64,000 bases of DNA from Vulcanisaeta distributa JCM 11213 (GCA_001316125.1 BBCS01000003.1:1-64000), one strand, 5' to 3'. Counted from the first letter of the stretch, positions 43,116 through 53,818 are shown. The notes: generated from the sequence alone by a model not told the origin. Translations and numbers: made by a program.

Positions 43116-43467
43116 TTATCTCCATATAAATGCTTTGCCTATTAACCTGCCATTTATGCATAATTCCTCATGACCAATTAAGCAATACCTACAGGTGCCA
43201 TCGAATAATCTATTATAAATTATTACCCCATCACTAACGCCGAAGCCCCTAACGCTTGGGCCAACCTCTTCAATAACACTGGCAAATTCAGCACCAGGTA
43301 TATGCGGCATTGGTTTACCGCCCCCTATTAATTGTGAAGTAATCCACCGGGTTAACACCTGCGTACTTAACACGCACTAGTACATCATTTGGACCAGGCC
43401 TTGGCACTTCAACATCCATCACACGCACATTCTCCATACCAGGCTTATCGAAGACAACAGCACGCAT
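43116..43467 (-). pseudogene. Truncated zinc-type alcohol dehydrogenase (N-terminal GroES-like domain only)
   Basis: About 117 residues: MRAVVFDKPGMENVRVMDVEVPRPGPNDVLVRVKYAGVNPVDYF, IPGAEFASVIEEVGPSVRGFGVSDGVI, and GTCRYCLIGHEELC (structural zinc cysteines). After this the Rossmann NAD domain of about 200 residues is missing; the stop at 43116 comes right after LIGKAFIWR. One break at the G5 run near 43323 repairs with four G. The convergent hypB ends 12 bases away. The missing half is probably a true loss. Confidence 0.7.
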
Positions 43468-43514
43468 TGCGTTATTCGTAACCAACCATAATTTAAAGTA
43501 GTATGCGGCAGTTT

Positions 43515-44367
43515 TCAAATTCTTGACACATGCAATATGGAGTAAAGGCCCATTATTACTGTGGCTACGGCAACCGTGAGCCTGATATGGCGTTCTGGGA
43601 GTCTTCTTTGGATGATTGTACCTAAGTAAATACCAATCATTCCCCCCAAGGCCCATGGATAATCCATTAATTACGTAAGTGGATAACCAAGGTATGCGTA
43701 TGACAATACTCCAATGAGGGATACTATCAAGGTTACCATCAATGTTGGTCCCGAGATTATATAGCTGGTAACCCCCCCATGGGGGGGCCCATTAATATTG
43801 GTGATAGTATTGATGCGCCCCCTATACCGTAGGTGCTGCTTACCATGCCTACCAATACTGTAATAACTGCCAATAATATAGTGTTGACCCTGTAAGTATT
43901 GTCTTTATTTGTTGTTATAACCAGCGATGTCTTATCACGCTGCACCGCACTACAGTCTCATATGTACGGACCCGCCTTATAAGTAAGGCACTGCTTAGGA
44001 TTAGTTCCGTGGCTAATGCCAGTAGTATGGCGCCCATGAAGTAGGAGAATGCATAACCGCCAGTTAGGTAGTGTCCTCTTAACCACGTCCCCCACCACAG
44101 CCCCCCGTTGACGCTCCTATGACTAGGATTAACGTGAACGGTGCAGCAATCCTCCTTTCACGAAGATATTCGTGAATGCTCAATGGTATTGAGATTAGGT
44201 TGTACAACAGATTTGTACTGCTTATCACTGGGTTTACGGTGTTTAGGATGTATGATTGTATTGGTAGCAATAAGTAGGCCCCCAGATATCCCTCCCTGAG
44301 ACGTTATGAAGGATATCATCAATGCTGCCATGAGCAATTCAATTGATTGAGGCAGGTTAATACTCAT
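43515..44367 (-). CDS. TauE/SafE-like sulfite exporter family membrane protein
   Basis: About 284 residues, six or seven helices. SINLPQSIELLMAALMISFITSQGG starts the first repeat; TVLVGMVSSTYGIGGASILSPILMG the second, and the repaired end ALGGMIGIYLGTIIQRRLPERHIRLTVAVATVIMGLYSIL is typical. Breaks lie near 44275, 44100, 43980, 43785, 43700 and 43648. Compared with the family, motifs for the first half are weaker. It may move sulfur oxyanions or related anions. Confidence 0.7.
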
Positions 44368-44422
44368 GAGCCTCAATAGTCCTCTTTATCAATTTATTGT
44401 ATTAAGTTTTATTCCATGTGCA

Positions 44423-45466
44423 TCAGAAACTTATTTTTAGGGAGGTGCGGCTCTCCCTCTTTTCACCAGGTATGTTGAGCTTCCTCCAATCCGATGCAAG
44501 CTTAACCTCCTTACCTTTCCTAGCCATTACATACGAATACGCAGACAATGCCGCGATTACCCCCCCCTGGGCCGCGGCAATGACTGCTTGCTTATACGGA
44601 GATATGCATACATCCCCCCCACCCGCAAATAAGCCCTCGGTACCTGTCCTACCATACTCATCAATCACTATCTCACCTTTCTCATTCAACTTAACTAGAT
44701 TACGCACGAAGTCCGTCTTAGCCACATAACCAATCTCAATGAATACAGCCTTAACGGGTATCTCAAGGGTCCTCCCCCCCGTAACCCTATCCTTCACAAC
44801 CACAGACTCAACCCTACCCTTACCCTTTATTTCCACTACGTCATGCCTAGGCATTAATACAGCCTTACCGCTATTAAGCACTAGATTCATGAATTCATCA
44901 TCATTTACAGGCTTATCGCCAGGAAATACCCAGTAAAACCTATTTACAACGTTCATTAGTATTTCGGCGGCTTCATAAGCTGGTTCTCCCCAGGACACAA
45001 GTGCCACGTCTTGTCCGCGGTATAATGCGGCGTCACATATCGTGCAGTAACTCACGCCCTTACCCTTAAGCTCCTGCTCGCCAGATACGCCCAAGTCCCT
45101 TGGTGTCTTACCGAATGCTAATATCACAGCTATGCTCCTATACTCATCACCACTGGCAGTCCTTACAACGAAGTCACCCCCCCCATTAACCTTATCAAGC
45201 TTAATCACCTCATCAAACACGATCTCAGCACCAAAAGTCCTGGCTTGACTCTCAACTCTCCTAACTAAGTCTAACCCCCCCTTAATACTAATGAAGCCAG
45301 GGTAATTCTGAACCTCATCCGTTAACGATAACTGTCCCCCCCCAATATCCTTACTAATGACTAAGGTCTTTAATCCCTGCCTAGCGGCGTATAACGCCGC
45401 GCTAAGCCCTGCTATGCCCGCGCCTATGATTATGACATCATAAACATCAATGTCTCCATCCATCAA
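44423..45466 (-). CDS. Thioredoxin reductase-like flavoprotein
   Basis: 347 residues, frame intact. FAD-binding VYDVIIIGAGIAGLSAALYAARQGLKTLVI, NYPGF, the redox CTICD pair, an NAD-like SWGEPAYEAAEIL where the usual GxGxxA is altered, and FAGGDVCISPYKQAVIAAAQGVIAALSAY. G7/G8 runs add a Gly at GGQL, GGDV and QGV. The altered pyridine-nucleotide motif suggests another electron donor, as in some crenarchaeal TrxB-like proteins. The C-terminal tail is basic. Confidence 0.85.
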   Translation of the reverse strand: MMDGDIDVYDVIIIGAGIAGLSAALYAARQGLKTLVISKDIGGGQLSLTDEVQNYPGFISIKGGLDLVRRVESQARTFGAEIVFDEVIKLDKVNGGGDFVVRTASGDEYRSIAVILAFGKTPRDLGVSGEQELKGKGVSYCTICDAALYRGQDVALVSWGEPAYEAAEILMNVVNRFYWVFPGDKPVNDDEFMNLVLNSGKAVLMPRHDVVEIKGKGRVESVVVKDRVTGGRTLEIPVKAVFIEIGYVAKTDFVRNLVKLNEKGEIVIDEYGRTGTEGLFAGGGDVCISPYKQAVIAAAQGGVIAALSAYSYVMARKGKEVKLASDWRKLNIPGEKRESRTSLKISF

Positions 45467-45590
45467 GACTACGGCTTAATCTTACTTATAAATCCTCTTT
45501 ACATGTTCAATGAAAATATTGATTTTTATACATATAATTAGTAATTATTTATAAGCTTTTTAATTAAAAATATAACGAGATTACACAGCA

Positions 45591-46476
45591 TCACAATGGC
45601 TTAACCTCGTACTTACCATCGGGGGGGTAAACAATAGCCCTAGCCCTCCTTGTTGCCCAGCAGGAAAAGACTATGCCTATTGCGAAGGTCGCTGGATGCC
45701 TATAGGCGTACTCAATATGTACATCTAACGCCGTTACATTACCCCCAGTCCCGTGTGCTCCAATGCCAAGTTTATTAATGGCGTTCAGGAGTGCATCCTC
45801 TATCTTCGCTATGTCGGGGGGGTTACTATTCCTGGAACCAACGGGCCTAAGCACAGCCGCCTTCTTGGCGAGTTTAGCTGCAACGTCTAGGTTAGGGCCT
45901 ATGCCTATCCCAACAATGACCGGTGGGCATGGCATTGGGCCGGCGTCTATGACGGCATTAAGCACCAACTCTGGCAGTCTCTCCCAGGCATTACCTGGCG
46001 GTACAACGAATGCCTTGCTTGGTAACTCAGTACCGCCACCCTTTGGTGTGTAGATCATCTCCAGGTAATTTCCATCAAATAATTCAACGTCGAATACTGG
46101 TATTCCAATACCAGTATTATCGCCACTATTCCTCTCTGTTAATGGATCAACGGAGTTAGATCTAAGGGGGTAATTCCTTAGTGACCTCCCTAACGGCCTC
46201 CGTAAGTATTGAGAATAACTTACTCCTGATAGGGAAACCATCGCCAAGCTTTATGAAGAATGTTGGAACGCCAGTATCCTGGCATACGGCAGCCGTGTAC
46301 TTCTGCGCCAACTCAATATTTGTTAATATGGCGTTTAATTGAACCCTGCTTGGTTCATGAATTTCTATCTTAACGGCATTCCTTAATGCATTAACCACGT
46401 CCTCAGCTGGTGATACGCTGGCCATTCTTACTATTGCCTTTGCAGCCTCCTTAACCACATCCTCAAGGCTCGGCAT
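45591..46476 (-). CDS. Class I fumarate hydratase, alpha (N-terminal) subunit
   Basis: About 295 residues. PSLEDVVKEAAKAIVRMASVSPAEDVVNALRNA opens the subunit; QDTGVPTFFIKLG, TERNSGDNTGIGIPVF and KGGGTELPSKAF carry the Fe-S and substrate regions, and CPPVIVGIGIGPNLDVAAKLAKKA follows. The frame breaks near 46175 at C5; four C give ELPLRSNSVDPLTERNSGDN. It is divergent from the beta subunit. ATG 46476 gives the natural N-terminus. It hydrates fumarate to malate; a tartrate dehydratase is an alternative in this fold. Confidence 0.88.
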
Positions 46477-46588
46477 AATTACGGTAACGATCAACTTATA
46501 TTAAAGCTTTAATTCTATGTTTGTCGCGGAAAATATCTAGGGGGGGGAATGCTTAATACACCCGGATTGGTGATTTTAATCGATAGGT

Positions 46589-47218
46589 ATGGGCACGTAT
46601 TACCTCAAAACGCCAATATCTGATGATGACATTACGAAATTAAGGGTTGGCGACACAATATACGTAAGCGGTATTCTAGTCAGTGCCAGGGATGCAGCGC
46701 ACGTTAGGATGGTCGAATCATTACACAAGGGTGAAAAGTTACCCGTAGATCTGAGGGGGGGTGGCGTTATTTATCACGCGGGACCAGTGGCTCTTAAACA
46801 GGGTAATACCTGGAGGATAGTTAGTATGGGGGGGCCGACAACAAGCGCGAGGATGGATGACTTCGAGCCTGAGGTCATTGAGAAGCTAGGGGTTAAGTTG
46901 GTCATTGGTAAGGGCGGCATGGGTCCGAAGACCACGGAGGCCATGAAGAGGTATAGAGCAGCCTATGCAATATTCACAGGTGGCGCTGGCGTCCTTGCGG
47001 CGCAGGCAATAAAGAGGGTTATTGATGTGTACTGGCTTGACCTGGGAATCGCCGAGGCCATGTGGGTTCTTGAGGTTGAGAATTTTGGGCCGTTAACGGT
47101 AATAATCGATTCATACGGTAATAATTACTACGAGGATCTGAGGAAGAACGTCAGAAGCAAAGTGGCTGACCTGAGTAGGGAGGTCGTTAATACTATAAAG
47201 AGCGTAATTAAGATATAA
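46589..47218 (+). CDS. Class I fumarate hydratase, beta (C-terminal) subunit
   Basis: 209 residues, frame intact. YLKTPISDDDITKLRVGDTIYVSGILVSARDAAHVRM, IYHAGPVAL and SMGPTTSARMD match the family; the G7 at 46828-46834 makes this SMGGPTTSARMD with one extra Gly. VIGKGGMG and YAIFTGGAGVLAAQAIKRV follow. It pairs with the divergent alpha subunit, 112 bases away, so they share a promoter region. Confidence 0.9.
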   Translation: MGTYYLKTPISDDDITKLRVGDTIYVSGILVSARDAAHVRMVESLHKGEKLPVDLRGGGVIYHAGPVALKQGNTWRIVSMGGPTTSARMDDFEPEVIEKLGVKLVIGKGGMGPKTTEAMKRYRAAYAIFTGGAGVLAAQAIKRVIDVYWLDLGIAEAMWVLEVENFGPLTVIIDSYGNNYYEDLRKNVRSKVADLSREVVNTIKSVIKI

Positions 47219-47266
47219 GCCGGTCTATCACTACGGTGTGTTTAAATCATTACTCATTCCATGATT

Positions 47267-48034
47267 TTACTTAATTATGCTCTTAACAACGTCGTGCTCA
47301 GTGATTATACCCATTAACCTACCAGTCTCAACAATTGGTAATGAGCCGATGTTATTCCTCCTCATTAACCTAACGGCATCTATTAATGATGCAGCACTAT
47401 CAATGGTCACTGGGTTATGACTCATTAATTTTGATACAGCGATACTAAGGTCGACCTGGCCCCCCCTCAATTTATAATACTTAATCACGTACCTTAGCAC
47501 GTCCTTAACGGTCACTATGCCAAGTAATCTGTCCTGGTCTGTGACCAGGAGGTGTCTGATGCCGTGCTTAACCATAACCTCCATGGTGGAGGCTAATGAA
47601 TCATCCTCACCAATCCTTACTGGATTCTTATTGGCAATTTCATGAACCCTGTATCTCATGAATACTTGCTCGGGCATTTTATTAACCACATCACGCTCAG
47701 TATGATACCGGCTAGTTCATTTCCTTTAAGTACAAGCGCATGGTCAATACCGTTATCGAGCATTTTCCTAACCACGGTTATGGCATCATCGCTGTGCAAT
47801 ACAGTGAGGAATTTTCCACTGCCATACTTAACCACGGGCTCCCTTAGGGCGTTAATACCATCATTAACAATCCCATTAATTACACCTAATGCTGTTAATA
47901 CTGACCTCACGGAACCACCCTCAATAATCGGTAAGTGCCTGAATCCATGATCAACCATTAATTGTACGGCAACGGCCAATTCCCGATTAGCCTATAGTGA
48001 ATACACCACCCGTCATTAACTCTTGAGCATTCAT
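47267..48034 (-). CDS. Four-CBS-domain protein
   Basis: About 255 residues made of four CBS repeats, e.g. LMVDHGFRHLPIIEGGSVRSVLTALGV, MLDNGIDHALVLKGNELAGIIL, MVKHGIRHLLVTDQDRLLGIVTVKDVLRYV and MRRNNIGSLPIVETGRLMGIITEHDVV. CBS pairs bind adenosine nucleotides. Breaks lie near 47990 and 47680. No catalytic domain is attached; the target is unknown. Confidence 0.85.
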
Positions 48035-48138
48035 CAATAGGAGGTTGTGCATACCCAGTTAAGTATTTCTAATCATTAAAACTGCGAAATTAAATTACAC
48101 CCAGAAGACTTATTTTGAAGCCATTAAGAGCGTGATTA

Positions 48139-49648
48139 ATGCAGGCAATAACCATAAACATACTAGGCCCCGTAACATTGCCGGATTTCCCCAGGGAGTT
48201 TCACGACACGATGACCAAGTTCGGGGGGGTCTTCCGAGCATTCATTGCTGGTTCATGGATTGACTTTGGGAATTACATGCCGGTTAAGTCGCCAATAAAT
48301 GGTGAAGTGATAGCCCAAGTAAATAAATTAAGTGTTGAACATGTGAACTCAGCCATAGAGAGACTTCATTATTCATGGCCGTCGCTAAAGGCGATACCGG
48401 CGCATAAGCGTGCGGACATGCTGATGAAGGCGGCTGACTTCATCCAGGAGTATAGGCAGTTATTTAGAGATGTCCTCATAATCGAGGGTGGGAAGCCCAT
48501 TAGTGAGGCTGAGGGTGAGGTTGATTCAACAATAACCAGGCTTAGGATGATTCATCAGGACCTGGGCAGGCTATTAAATGTGGGCATTCCAGGCGAGTAT
48601 GGTGTGGGTACGGAGAATAAATACGCAATCGTGGTTAGGGAACCCATAGGCGTGGTCGCGGCGATAGCCCCCCCGTTTAATTATCCATTATTCACATCAA
48701 TGGTTAAGATAGCCACAGCCCTCCTGGCAGGTGACCCAGTGATATTTAAGCCATCGAGCTATACACCAATAACCGGCGTGCTAATTGCAAAGGCCATTGA
48801 GTATGCAGGTCTCGGTAATTACTTCGCCATGGTCACAGGCCCTGGGGGCGACAGTTGGTGATGCCATGGTAACGCACCCACTGGTTAGGGCAATCACACT
48901 AACGGGCAGTACAGAGACGGGGCTTAGGGTCATGAGGATGGCTGGGTTAAAGAGGTTGCAACTTGAGCTTGGCGGTAAGGCGCCGGCGATAGTTCTTGAG
49001 GATGCGGACTTAAGGGATGCCGCCAAGAAGATAGTCACTGGCTCACTTAGGCTCTCTGGACAGCGTTGTGATGCAATAAGCAGGGTCATCGCCATGGATA
49101 GTATAGCCGATGAGCTAATCAATTACATAACCAAGGAGGTAAGTGAGTGGGTTGTTGGCGATCCACGCGATCCCAAGGTTAGGGTCGGTCCACTCATCGA
49201 CTCAAACGCCGTTGAGAGAGTTCACTCAATGGTTGATGATGCGCTAATGAAGGGAGGCAGGTTAATTTACGGTGGTGGGTATTGGCTTACGTACCATGAA
49301 CCCACCGTCATTGACAATGTGAGTAGGAAGTCAAGGCTTGCACTCGAGGAGACCTTTGGTCCAGTAATACCTATCATAAGGGTTAAGTCCGTTGATGAGA
49401 CTATTGAGGTGGCTAATGAGGTTATTTACGGGCTCGACGCTGCGGTCTTTGGGCGCGACGTAGGCACGCTGTGGAGGGTGGCAAGGTCCCTGGAGGTTGG
49501 TGAGGTCACAATAAATGACTTCCCAAGGCATGGACTTGGTCTATTCCCATTTGGTGGCGTGAAGGAATCTGGGTTTGGCAGGGAGGGTATAGGTTTTAGT
49601 GTTGAGGATGTCACTGAGTTGAAAACCATAGTCATAACGTATAAGTAA
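48139..49648 (+). CDS. gapN: Non-phosphorylating glyceraldehyde-3-phosphate dehydrogenase / aldehyde dehydrogenase
   Basis: About 503 residues. REPIGVVAAIAPFNYPLF, ITLTGSTETGLRVM, QLELGGKAPAIVLEDADL and the catalytic Cys in SGQRCDAISRVIAM, then ALEETFGPVIPII and the end FGGVKESGFGREGIGFSVEDVTELKTIV, which fits GapN of Thermoproteales and Sulfolobales. The C7 at 48668-48674 adds a Pro to AIAPFNYP, and the G5 near 48845 splits the gene; four G restore GPGATVGDAMVTHPL. It would carry out the GAPN step of the archaeal branched Entner-Doudoroff or EMP route. Other aldehydes are possible. Confidence 0.85.
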
Positions 49649-49747
49649 GGATCAGTCCCTGACCCAGCATTCATCGGTTTTCATCCGCCGCTGAAGTTTC
49701 ATCACCGCAAAATACTATAAGTGGGCGCTTAAAAATGTATACTGAGG

Positions 49748-50449
49748 ATGAGCCTGAGGGAGAGGCTTGTTAGGGCGTTAATTATCGTTTCTAAGGATGG
49801 TGTTTTTACACGTGAGTCACTTAAGGCGGTATCTGGTGTTAGTGATTCTGCGATTGAGGATTTCATTAATTCGCTAATGAGTGATGGGGGGGTTTTGGTT
49901 AGGGTTGGTGATGGTTATAAGTCCGTCATGCCTCCACATAGGTTAATTAGGTATTTTGTGGGTAAGGGGGGGTTGTTTATTGACCTTGAGTCTATATCGA
50001 GGTACTTGCCGTGGGATGAGTTTGAGGCCCTAATTAGGTTGGTGTTTGAGGAGTGGGGGGGGTTTAAGGTTGTTAGCAGGCTTAGGGTTCCTGTGGCTGG
50101 TTCTAGGGTTGAGTTTGATGTGATTGCCCATAGAAGACCGTGGGTTTTCCTCATTGAAGCTAAGCGTTGGAGGAGGGTCTCATCGTCAATACGGCAGATA
50201 GTGAGTAGGCACCTTGAGAAGGTTGAGTTGGTTGCTAAGGAGCCTGAGGTTTTGATGAGTAGGATTGGCGTTAGTTGGGGGGGTGAGGCGTTTCTCATAC
50301 CCGTGGTCATTACTTGGCATAGGGCGTCCACGGAATTAATCGATGGTGTTCCAGTGGTCAGTATCTATCAGGTTAATTCCTTCATTAATGAATTTGATAG
50401 TTTGATCGATAACGTAAGGTCTTTTAGGGTGTCCTGGAGACGTTTATGA
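49748..50449 (+). CDS. Winged-helix PD-(D/E)XK nuclease-like protein
   Basis: 233 residues. The N-terminus (SLRERLVRALIIVSKDGVFTRESLKAVSGVSDSAIEDFINSL) is a winged helix. The second half, DEFEALIRLVFEEWG...GSRVEFDVIAHRRPWVFLIEAKRW, is a Mrr/HJR-like PD-(D/E)XK core (D in VEFDVIA, E and K in IEAKRW). The rest (ITWHRASTELIDGVPVVSIYQVNSFINEF) fits the family. Five G7/G8 runs each add a Gly codon. The frame is intact. Single-stranded or branched DNA could be the target. Confidence 0.7.
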   Translation: MSLRERLVRALIIVSKDGVFTRESLKAVSGVSDSAIEDFINSLMSDGGVLVRVGDGYKSVMPPHRLIRYFVGKGGLFIDLESISRYLPWDEFEALIRLVFEEWGGFKVVSRLRVPVAGSRVEFDVIAHRRPWVFLIEAKRWRRVSSSIRQIVSRHLEKVELVAKEPEVLMSRIGVSWGGEAFLIPVVITWHRASTELIDGVPVVSIYQVNSFINEFDSLIDNVRSFRVSWRRL

Positions 50450-50487
50450 AATAAAGGTGGTAATGGAATTCATGCATCAGCATTCCT

Positions 50488-50658
50488 TCACTGGGCTTGC
50501 TTTCCTTTCCGTGACATTATCTTAGCGTAGCATTCAGGGCATGCGTAGACCTTGAATGTCATATCCAGCTCCTTAACTTCATAGTCAACGATGTAGTACT
50601 CCCTGACCCTCCTAAGGCAGAAGAAGCAGATTACGCCCTTATTGCTTGTCTTCTTCAT
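50488..50658 (-). CDS. Small double-CxxC zinc-ribbon protein
   Basis: 56 residues from ATG 50658: VICFFCLRRVREYYIV ... VYACPECYAKIMSRKGKQ. Two CxxC pairs would bind one zinc. It overlaps the end of the membrane protein gene upstream by 20 bases, so it is probably translated with it. The function is unknown. Confidence 0.6.
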   Translation of the reverse strand: MKKTSNKGVICFFCLRRVREYYIVDYEVKELDMTFKVYACPECYAKIMSRKGKQAQ

Positions 50659-51259
50659 TATCCTCAGACCGCTCTGTCTCCTCCTCACTCTTAAGCATGA
50701 TGGTCATACTCATTAATTGATCAATATCCGAGTATGCATCCTCCATGACAGCCTTCTCACGGTAAAGCCAAGTACTTATCATGAGTAATACCGCGCCTAT
50801 TAAGTACGTTATTGATGAGAACCCAACATACGCATTAACGCCAACAAGTATTGACTGAGTGATGCCATTCTCATTTAAGTATATTTGGGTTGGTATGGGT
50901 AATGAGAATATCAGGGCAACAATGAGCATTAGTACTATTCCGAAGAATAACGGGTCCGACACATCGATGCTTTGATTCCTCTTAATCATTAATAGGACTA
51001 TTGATATTATTATTCCTACAAAGACAAATATTGGTGATAAGTAATCAATGGTATCTATAAATAATGAATAGCCCCTGACCGGTATTAGTGTTAATGAACC
51101 ATTTGTATCGCTGACTATTAGCTTTAACCCAGGTGTTACATTCACAATATCGTTAAAGTTAGGCAGCACTGTATTAGTTATTGGTAATGCAATCCTTATA
51201 TTAGACATTATGAGTATTATTATGCCAATGACTATGAACGCCATTACGACTCTTTTCAT
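50639..51259 (-). CDS. Membrane protein of unknown function
   Basis: 206 residues, intact: an N-terminal helix (VVMAFIVIGIIILIMSNIRIALPI), an extracellular loop of about 45 residues, three further helices (YLSPIFVFVGIIISIVLLMI, FFGIVLMLIVALIFSLPI, YVGFSSITYLIGAVLLMISTW) and an acidic C-terminal tail (KSEEETERSEDNEEDKQ). I do not recognise the family. It is 23 bases after the AEP gene. Confidence 0.6.
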   Translation of the reverse strand: MKRVVMAFIVIGIIILIMSNIRIALPITNTVLPNFNDIVNVTPGLKLIVSDTNGSLTLIPVRGYSLFIDTIDYLSPIFVFVGIIISIVLLMIKRNQSIDVSDPLFFGIVLMLIVALIFSLPIPTQIYLNENGITQSILVGVNAYVGFSSITYLIGAVLLMISTWLYREKAVMEDAYSDIDQLMSMTIMLKSEEETERSEDNEEDKQ

Positions 51260-51282
51260 TGTTATCGCCTATAGGATTAATG

Positions 51283-52190
51283 CTATGTTTTAAGGTTTTC
51301 TCTATCAATTCCTAATTTTGTATCTATATTGCCGTATTTAATTCTATCCCTAATAATACCCTTAATGTAATAAACTAATGAATAATCATTATTAACCCAC
51401 CTATTCACAGTATCGATTAGTTTATCAACAGGGTTCCTATTAAGCAGTGGTTCAAGCAACCTCCTATTAGTCTCTAAACGCCTAATCACGTTTGATGGGT
51501 CGGCGTAAAGGGTCAGGAAGTCATAAACCCTTGCAAGTGGTATTGCCGAGAGCTTAGTCGACCAGTGCAGGGATAAGGGTACCCTATACATCTTGACCTT
51601 AAGCATTGTATTACCACCGATAATTACATCATTACCATATGCCTTAAATAAATCGAGGGATTTTAAGCTCCTATTCACGGTCTCACTAACCAAATCAACG
51701 AAGGGCTTCATATAATTATCATCGACGTCCTTCGATAATGATGCAATTACCTTAAACCCATTCATACCATCAAATATTACTGCATTATTCATTAAACCAA
51801 CGTATTCGAAGACGGTACGTACAGCAGTAACTATTAAGTCCATCAACTCCAACCCCCCCTATCAACCATCCAAACCTTCTTACCGCCCTTAACATCAATT
51901 ATCACCATATCAATGCCCTTTGACAATGCCGTACTCACGGAGGCCATGAAGTCAATACCACCAGCCTTAACATATCTAATCAACTCATCCTTATTATTAA
52001 TAATAATTGGTAATTTGCTCCCATCTTCATGCCTAATTCTTGTCATTAATGTCGCCGTATCATTAACCTGCCTAATAATGGCAACCCTCCTATTCATTAG
52101 GAAGTTAATCATTAAGTCACCGACAATGTCGTAATACTTAAGCGGCCTAACCGATGGCTTAAGCACCATGGGTACGAGCTTCCTAGGCAT
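51283..52190 (-). CDS. LigD-type primase-polymerase (AEP)-like protein
   Basis: About 300 residues. LKPSVRPLKYYDIVGDLMINFLMNRRVAIIRQ resembles the start of LigD polymerase domains, and LSKGIDMVIIDVKGGKKVW, NAVIFDGMNGFKVIASL and KVKMYRVPLSLHWSTKLSAIPLAR follow the order of archaeo-eukaryotic primases (acidic motif I, G-F/H motif, K-R...SLH). The acidic motif is weak (IIDVK). The frame breaks at the C7 run near 51855; five G give VDRGLELMDL. It starts at ATG 52190, seven bases after the GTPase stop. A primase or repair polymerase is possible; activity is not certain. Confidence 0.55.
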
Positions 52191-52196
52191 TACCAA

Positions 52197-52984
52197 TCAC
52201 CCAGGCCTATAGTAATAGGTTAATTTACCGAGTATCCAATCCCTAATCACGGCGATGGCAGCCTCCCTAATATTCACCTTACCACCCTTTAGGAGCAATC
52301 CCCTTTTTCTACCAACTAATTCCAGGAGCTCCATTGGGTCCTCCGCATCAATGCCATACCTATCCATAAATGCCTTGGGGGGGTTGAACGACTTAATCCT
52401 CATTATTAACTTTACCGCTGGTAAAACAGGGTCCTCAAGCTTGGTAGGGTCTATGGCACCCTTAATAATAAGTAACGCCTCATCCCTAACCTCCTCAGGC
52501 GGTATAACGCCGGGCGTATCTATGACTATAAGCCACTGCTTGGCTCTAACTACCTGTTCGCCAATTGTCCAACCAGGCACTGGACTCGTCTCCGCAACAT
52601 GCCTGCCCTTAAGGTAGTTAATTATTGTTGACTTACCCACGTTTGGATAGCCAACCACGGAGACCCTAACAGGGAGTCTAGGTGCGTGTTGCTTAATACT
52701 GACTATTAGCTTCCTAGTGCCTAACCTATTCTTAGCGCTTATGAACACCGTGGGATGCTCCCGACCGAGGTGCTCCTTCCACTCCTTAAGCACTTCGATA
52801 GGCACTAAGTCAGCCTTGTTAATTACGATTATCAATGGCTTACCTAACTTATTCAGTAATTCTTCAACCCTCTTATTCCTGGTCTCCACGGATCCCTAGA
52901 ATCAATAACCTCAAGTACTAAATCACTCATCTCCAGCACACTCCTAACCCTCCTCCAAGCCTCCGCCTGGCTTACCCTACTCAT
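52197..52984 (-). CDS. Circularly permuted GTPase (YlqF/RbgA-like)
   Basis: About 262 residues. Motif order is G4 NKADLVP, then G1 GYPNVGKSTIINYL, then DTPGVIPP (G3), the permuted order of the YlqF/RbgA/YawG family. The frame breaks near 52888, and reading GATCCGTGG as GATCCCGTGG restores VIDSRDPVETRNKRVEELL. It is likely to act in large-subunit ribosome assembly. Its stop is six bases before the AEP gene start. Confidence 0.9.
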
Positions 52985-53044
52985 CTACTGAGGCCTCAGT
53001 CCTTATGTAATAATGTTTAAAAATATAAAACGTTCCTTAACTAC

Positions 53045-53677
53045 GTGGCCTTTGAGAGGCCAGTACCATCAAGGCTAACCCTATTAAGACTGAGGAACCA
53101 GGAGAGGCTTTACAGGAGTATTAAGAAGACGGTTGAGGATGCGAGGAATGCGACAATACAGAGGATTAGAGCAATAATACCAAAGCTCGAGAGTGCCAGG
53201 AAGAGCGTATACGAGGAATTGAACAAGGCATCCCTAATGCTTAAGGCTGCGGTTTCGAAAATTAGCATAGAGGATTACGGCAAATTAAGCGAGGTTGTGA
53301 GGCCATCCGTTGACGTGGAGTTTGTGGACATAATAATGGAGGGACTTAAGTTCAGGGGGGGGCTTGAGTTTAGGGGTGTTTCAAGTCCTAATTATGGAAT
53401 CTTCGCAATACCGCCAGAACTCGATAGCGCCCTATACGGTATTTACGGCAACTTCAAGGCCATTTCAGAGATGATGAATCTAGAAAGCCTATTCTATACG
53501 TTACTGGCTAGGGTTAGGGAGTACCAGAGAATGGTCAATGCCATAGACAACGTACTACTGCCCAGGATCGTTGAGAGTGCGAAGTTCGTTAGGCTTAAGC
53601 TTGATGAGGATGAACGTGAGGAGTTCGTTAGGAGGATAGTAATTAATAGACTACTCGAAACGATGGGTAGACGTTGA
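53045..53677 (+). CDS. atpD: A-type ATP synthase subunit D
   Basis: 210 residues, intact: VPSRLTLLRLRNQERLYRSIKKTVEDAR at the N-terminus, long helices, and the family end LLARVREYQRMVNAIDNVLLPRIVESAKFVRLKLDEDEREEFVRRI. It is the central stalk of the archaeal A1AO ATP synthase. GTG start at 53045. One G7 run adds a Gly (FRGGLEF). No other ATP synthase genes are nearby. Confidence 0.9.
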   Translation: MAFERPVPSRLTLLRLRNQERLYRSIKKTVEDARNATIQRIRAIIPKLESARKSVYEELNKASLMLKAAVSKISIEDYGKLSEVVRPSVDVEFVDIIMEGLKFRGGLEFRGVSSPNYGIFAIPPELDSALYGIYGNFKAISEMMNLESLFYTLLARVREYQRMVNAIDNVLLPRIVESAKFVRLKLDEDEREEFVRRIVINRLLETMGRR

Positions 53678-53818
53678 TTAGGTAAGTAAGGCTTAAGTAC
53701 TTCATAATGGCTCTACACGTAATGAAGATAGGAGGGATGCACCGAGCGGTGACGAAGGATTTGAACGCAGATCTTCCCAAACCCTCCTCACGCACTAACA
53801 ATTACTTAGTGAGACATT
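53678..53818. other. Intergenic region with strong secondary structure, possible small RNA
   Basis: Between atpD and the SpoIIM-like gene, GGAGGG (about 53730) can pair with CCCTCC (about 53780), enclosing CACCG-CGGTG and an imperfect GAAGGAT...ATCTTC arm. This is tRNA-like at a glance, but no valid tRNA fold or anticodon arm can be drawn and no C or D box is clear. It may be a small RNA or an atpD terminator. Confidence 0.25.

Noticed and set aside
53728..53790. Possible tRNA or C/D-box RNA after atpD
   Set aside because: GGAGGG/CCCTCC and CACCG/CGGTG can pair, and GATTTGAAC looks like a reversed T-loop, but no anticodon arm, no correct T-stem and no C/D boxes can be drawn on either strand. 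Kept only as a low-confidence structured gap.
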